A stretch of 8,075 nucleotides of DNA from Planctomycetota bacterium (GTDB lineage: Bacteria; Planctomycetota; MHYJ01; WSZJ01; JACPWG01), in the NCBI GenBank assembly GCA_016220045.1, contig JACRIP010000604.1:1-8075 (forward strand), read 5' to 3'. Each line of letters begins with the position of its first letter. The first letter of the stretch is position 1. Shown here one piece after another: positions 6,479 through 8,075 of the stretch. The notes under the pieces are model-generated. The model had not been told where the DNA came from, did no database searches, and worked only from the letters and a program-made list of their open reading frames with translations. Position numbers and translations under genes: made by a program.

Positions 6479-6505
6479 CGCCTCGCGTTCGGGGCTGCCG
6501 GGAGC
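6479..6505. repeat. 27-bp direct repeat, copy 2
   Basis: Identical to 6406-6432. It starts 2 bp after the palindrome and ends 2 bp before the stop codon of the zinc-finger gene (6508-6510). Confidence 0.9.
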
Positions 6506-6507
6506 GC

Positions 6508-7812
6508 CTACTTCGTGTAGTGCGCCTTGTGGCAACCGGGGCATTCGACGAAGCCCAGGGTGCCGTCGAGCAGGCTGAACTTCTGCAGGCGCAGTTCGCG
6601 GCCGCAGCAGGTGATGACGCCGACGCCGTGATCTACGGAAGACACCTTATTCTTGAAGATGCGGCGGAGGGCTTCCTTGTAGGAGGAAACGGTCTCCTCC
6701 TCGGTGTTGGGGAGGCGGGTTTCGGCGGCGGTGGTCGGGCTCACGAGTTCGCCGGCATCGGCGGCGCTGCCGGCCGCGGCTTCGGCGGCGGCGGCGGCGG
6801 GCGCGCAGGCGGCGCAGAGGCTGCCGGCGCCCTTGGGGGCGCAGGAGCGGCAGAGCAGGTAGTTGCAGGCGCGGCAGCGCACGCCGACCCAGCGGTGGCT
6901 GACGCCGCAGAGGTGGCAGGCGCGCAGGTGCTCCGGCGGGAGCCGGCCGCCGATCCCGGTGTTGTGGCGCAGTCCCAGGAACTTCATGTAGGCCACGGCC
7001 CGCTCCTTGCGCAGCGGGATGCGCCAGGTCTCGGCCATCGGCTGGGCCGCGGCTTCCCAGGCGGCATCGAAGGCGCCCATTTCGCCGCGGCTCAGGCGAA
7101 TGCTGGCGATGTCTTCGATGCGCTCGAGGATCTGGTACTGGCGTTCGAGCAGATTGTGCTTGCGGCGATCGTTGATCGACTCCAGGAAGACCTTGCCGCC
7201 CTCGAGGACGAATTGGGCGGCGCAGAAGAGCACGAGGGTGCGCAGGGCGAGTTCGTTGCGCAGCGGGGCGTCGTTCTGCACGGCGGCGGAGAGAATGCCC
7301 TTCTCCGGCTTCGGTCCGAAGATGATGCCGACGGCGTCGTAGAGCTGGGCGCCGGTCGCGTCGTCGGGGAGGAGGGTGTCCTCGCCGCGCTCGTACATGG
7401 AGAGCGCGTCGTGGCGATGGAGTGCGCAGAGCGCGCGGCAGAGGTCTTCGACTTCGCCGAAGGCCTGGCGGCCCTGTTCGGGGGTGGCGGCCTTCCAGGT
7501 CTTTTCGAGCTTTTGGCGGCGATTGCGGGCGAGGGACTCGACGAGGCTGCCGAGGCCGGTCACGGAGCGCAGGACCTCGAGGTTGGCGGCGAGCAGACCG
7601 GCGCCGGCCGGGACGCCGGCGGGCGCGGCCGCGGCGTCGGCGGGCGCCGCCTCGCGGAAGCGCGAGAGGTCGAGCGTGCGCAGCAGGGTATCCATCTCTC
7701 CGGGAGCGCTGCCCAGGATCCGCTCGAAGAGCGCCGCGATCCCCTTTTCGGGGCCCTTCTCGGCCAGCTTCTGGAGATCCTCGGGGGCGATGCCGGCAGC
7801 GACGGTGGTCAT
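6508..7812 (-). CDS. Cytosolic protein with FYVE-like zinc finger and C-terminal Cys4 site, function unknown
   Basis: 434 residues starting at ATG 7812 (MTTVAAGIAPEDL), preceded by GAGGA at 6-nt spacing and a promoter further upstream. No signal peptide or membrane segment is visible. Residues 1-45 are helical, about 46-70 an Ala/Pro linker, about 70-290 a helical region I do not recognise. Residues 299-336 hold eight cysteines: C299-x2-C302, ten residues, C313-x2-C316, four residues, C321-x2-C324, eight residues, C333-x2-C336. That spacing and the core RCRACNYLLCRSC resemble FYVE-type cross-brace zinc fingers, though the basic RRHHC patch that binds phosphoinositide is reduced. An Ala/Glu/Thr-rich linker (about 337-376) leads to a C-terminal module with Cys402, Cys403, Cys424 and Cys427, probably a second zinc site. 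It may be co-transcribed with the acyltransferase 115 bp downstream, but a repeat element lies between. Zinc binding is likely; the biological role cannot be told from sequence. Confidence 0.85.
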   Translation of the reverse strand: MTTVAAGIAPEDLQKLAEKGPEKGIAALFERILGSAPGEMDTLLRTLDLSRFREAAPADAAAAPAGVPAGAGLLAANLEVLRSVTGLGSLVESLARNRRQKLEKTWKAATPEQGRQAFGEVEDLCRALCALHRHDALSMYERGEDTLLPDDATGAQLYDAVGIIFGPKPEKGILSAAVQNDAPLRNELALRTLVLFCAAQFVLEGGKVFLESINDRRKHNLLERQYQILERIEDIASIRLSRGEMGAFDAAWEAAAQPMAETWRIPLRKERAVAYMKFLGLRHNTGIGGRLPPEHLRACHLCGVSHRWVGVRCRACNYLLCRSCAPKGAGSLCAACAPAAAAAEAAAGSAADAGELVSPTTAAETRLPNTEEETVSSYKEALRRIFKNKVSSVDHGVGVITCCGRELRLQKFSLLDGTLGFVECPGCHKAHYTK

Positions 7813-7818
7813 GTCGAG

Positions 7819-7823
7819 TCCTC
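7819..7823 (-). promoter_or_regulatory. Ribosome binding site deciding the zinc-finger gene start
   Basis: GAGGA on the minus strand (plus-strand TCCTC) lies 6 nt before ATG 7812. This favours 7812 over the in-frame start at 8040, whose extra 76 codons would run across the promoter at 7899-7927 and an intergenic repeat. Confidence 0.75.
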
Positions 7824-7898
7824 GCGGTTGGGGAGATGATGGGGCGTCCGCCCGGGAGGCGCCGGTGGCGTGGGCCCCCTGCGCCAAAGCGGGGGAAC

Positions 7899-7927
7899 AA
7901 GATACCATAGGTGAGCCCCCGGTGCAA
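7899..7927 (-). promoter_or_regulatory. Sigma-70-type promoter of the zinc-finger gene
   Basis: Reading the minus strand, TTGCAC (7927-7922) and TATCTT (7904-7899) are separated by exactly 17 bp; each matches four of six consensus bases. The A/T content of the -10 region stands out from the GC-rich surroundings. Transcription would begin near 7892, leaving an untranslated leader of about 80 nt. Confidence 0.6.
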
Positions 7928-7979
7928 CGATTGCTGCTGATCCGGGTGCATGTCCGCTTCTGCGGGACCAGAACGAAAC

Positions 7980-8003
7980 CACAGAGGCACAGAGGACACG
8001 GAG
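7980..8003. repeat. CACAGAGG-type intergenic short repeat
   Basis: CACAGAGG occurs twice in tandem (7980-7987, 7988-7995), followed by a degenerate third unit ACACGGAG (7996-8003). I recall similar CCACAGAGGCACAGAGGACAC stretches between genes of many environmental bacteria; function unknown. The rest of 7928-8075 shows no gene that I can support. Confidence 0.6.
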
Positions 8004-8075
8004 ACGACGGGAACGAGGAGGAGGCCGTTCCGCGCTTCAACGTGAGGCGCGCCCGGGTTCACAGTAGAGCGGAAC

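Noticed and set aside
5115..7839. Long plus-strand open frames of 487 and 617 residues
   Set aside because: They are antisense to the acyltransferase and zinc-finger genes, are Gly/Glu/Ala-rich low-complexity translations and run across gene borders and the repeat element.
7813..8040. 76-codon N-terminal extension of the zinc-finger protein
   Set aside because: It crosses a good promoter and the CACAGAGG repeat and lacks a ribosome binding site as good as the one before 7812; its Cys/Ser-rich text is translated repeat.
1..8075. Classic defence island, CRISPR array or mobile-element cargo
   Set aside because: No spacer-repeat array, nuclease, helicase, transposase, integrase or tRNA-type attachment site is visible in any frame.

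Overview
The window is very GC-rich (clearly around or above 70% by eye, with strong G/C preference at third codon positions). It carries five protein genes, no rRNA or tRNA that I can see, and no transposase, integrase or CRISPR array. The lead kinase has the architecture common in Planctomycetota and some other large-genome bacteria: a Pkn-type kinase, one membrane segment, then an outside-facing TPR region, with a basic 'R-G-E-P-V-R-A-R-R' stretch ahead of the membrane segment. A planctomycete-like environmental bacterium is my best guess. This is inference from style and is not proven by any marker gene.

Layout on the plus strand: (1) 1-2799, a serine/threonine kinase whose 5' end lies outside the window, closed by a hairpin-plus-T terminator that begins inside its stop codon; (2) 2934-4580, a membrane-anchored YiiX-type (permuted NlpC/P60) cysteine hydrolase; (3) 4598-5131, a small protein with a textbook prepilin N-terminus carrying an Ig-like domain instead of a normal pilin head. 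Genes 2 and 3 are 17 bp apart and look like one transcription unit.

Layout on the minus strand: (4) 6392-5097, a multi-pass acyltransferase whose tail overlaps the tail of gene 3 by 35 bp and whose start appears to be a CTG codon; (5) 7812-6508, a soluble protein with eight cysteines spaced like a FYVE-type zinc finger plus a C-terminal four-cysteine site, with its own recognisable promoter. The 115 bp between genes 5 and 4 hold a 27-bp perfect direct repeat flanking a 22-bp perfect palindrome, which looks like an inserted REP-like element. The last 150 bases hold an intergenic CACAGAGG-type repeat and no gene.

How the genes could work together: the kinase is transcriptionally insulated by its terminator. 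The hydrolase and the prepilin-like protein are both predicted to be membrane-tethered with their functional domains outside the cytoplasm, so they may form an envelope-remodelling pair. The acyltransferase also points to envelope chemistry. The zinc-finger protein is cytosolic and of unknown role. The points most worth a second look are the prepilin/Ig-like protein next to the hydrolase, the bacterial FYVE-like finger, the strict 46-residue TPR periodicity, and the acyltransferase start created at the edge of a repeat element.
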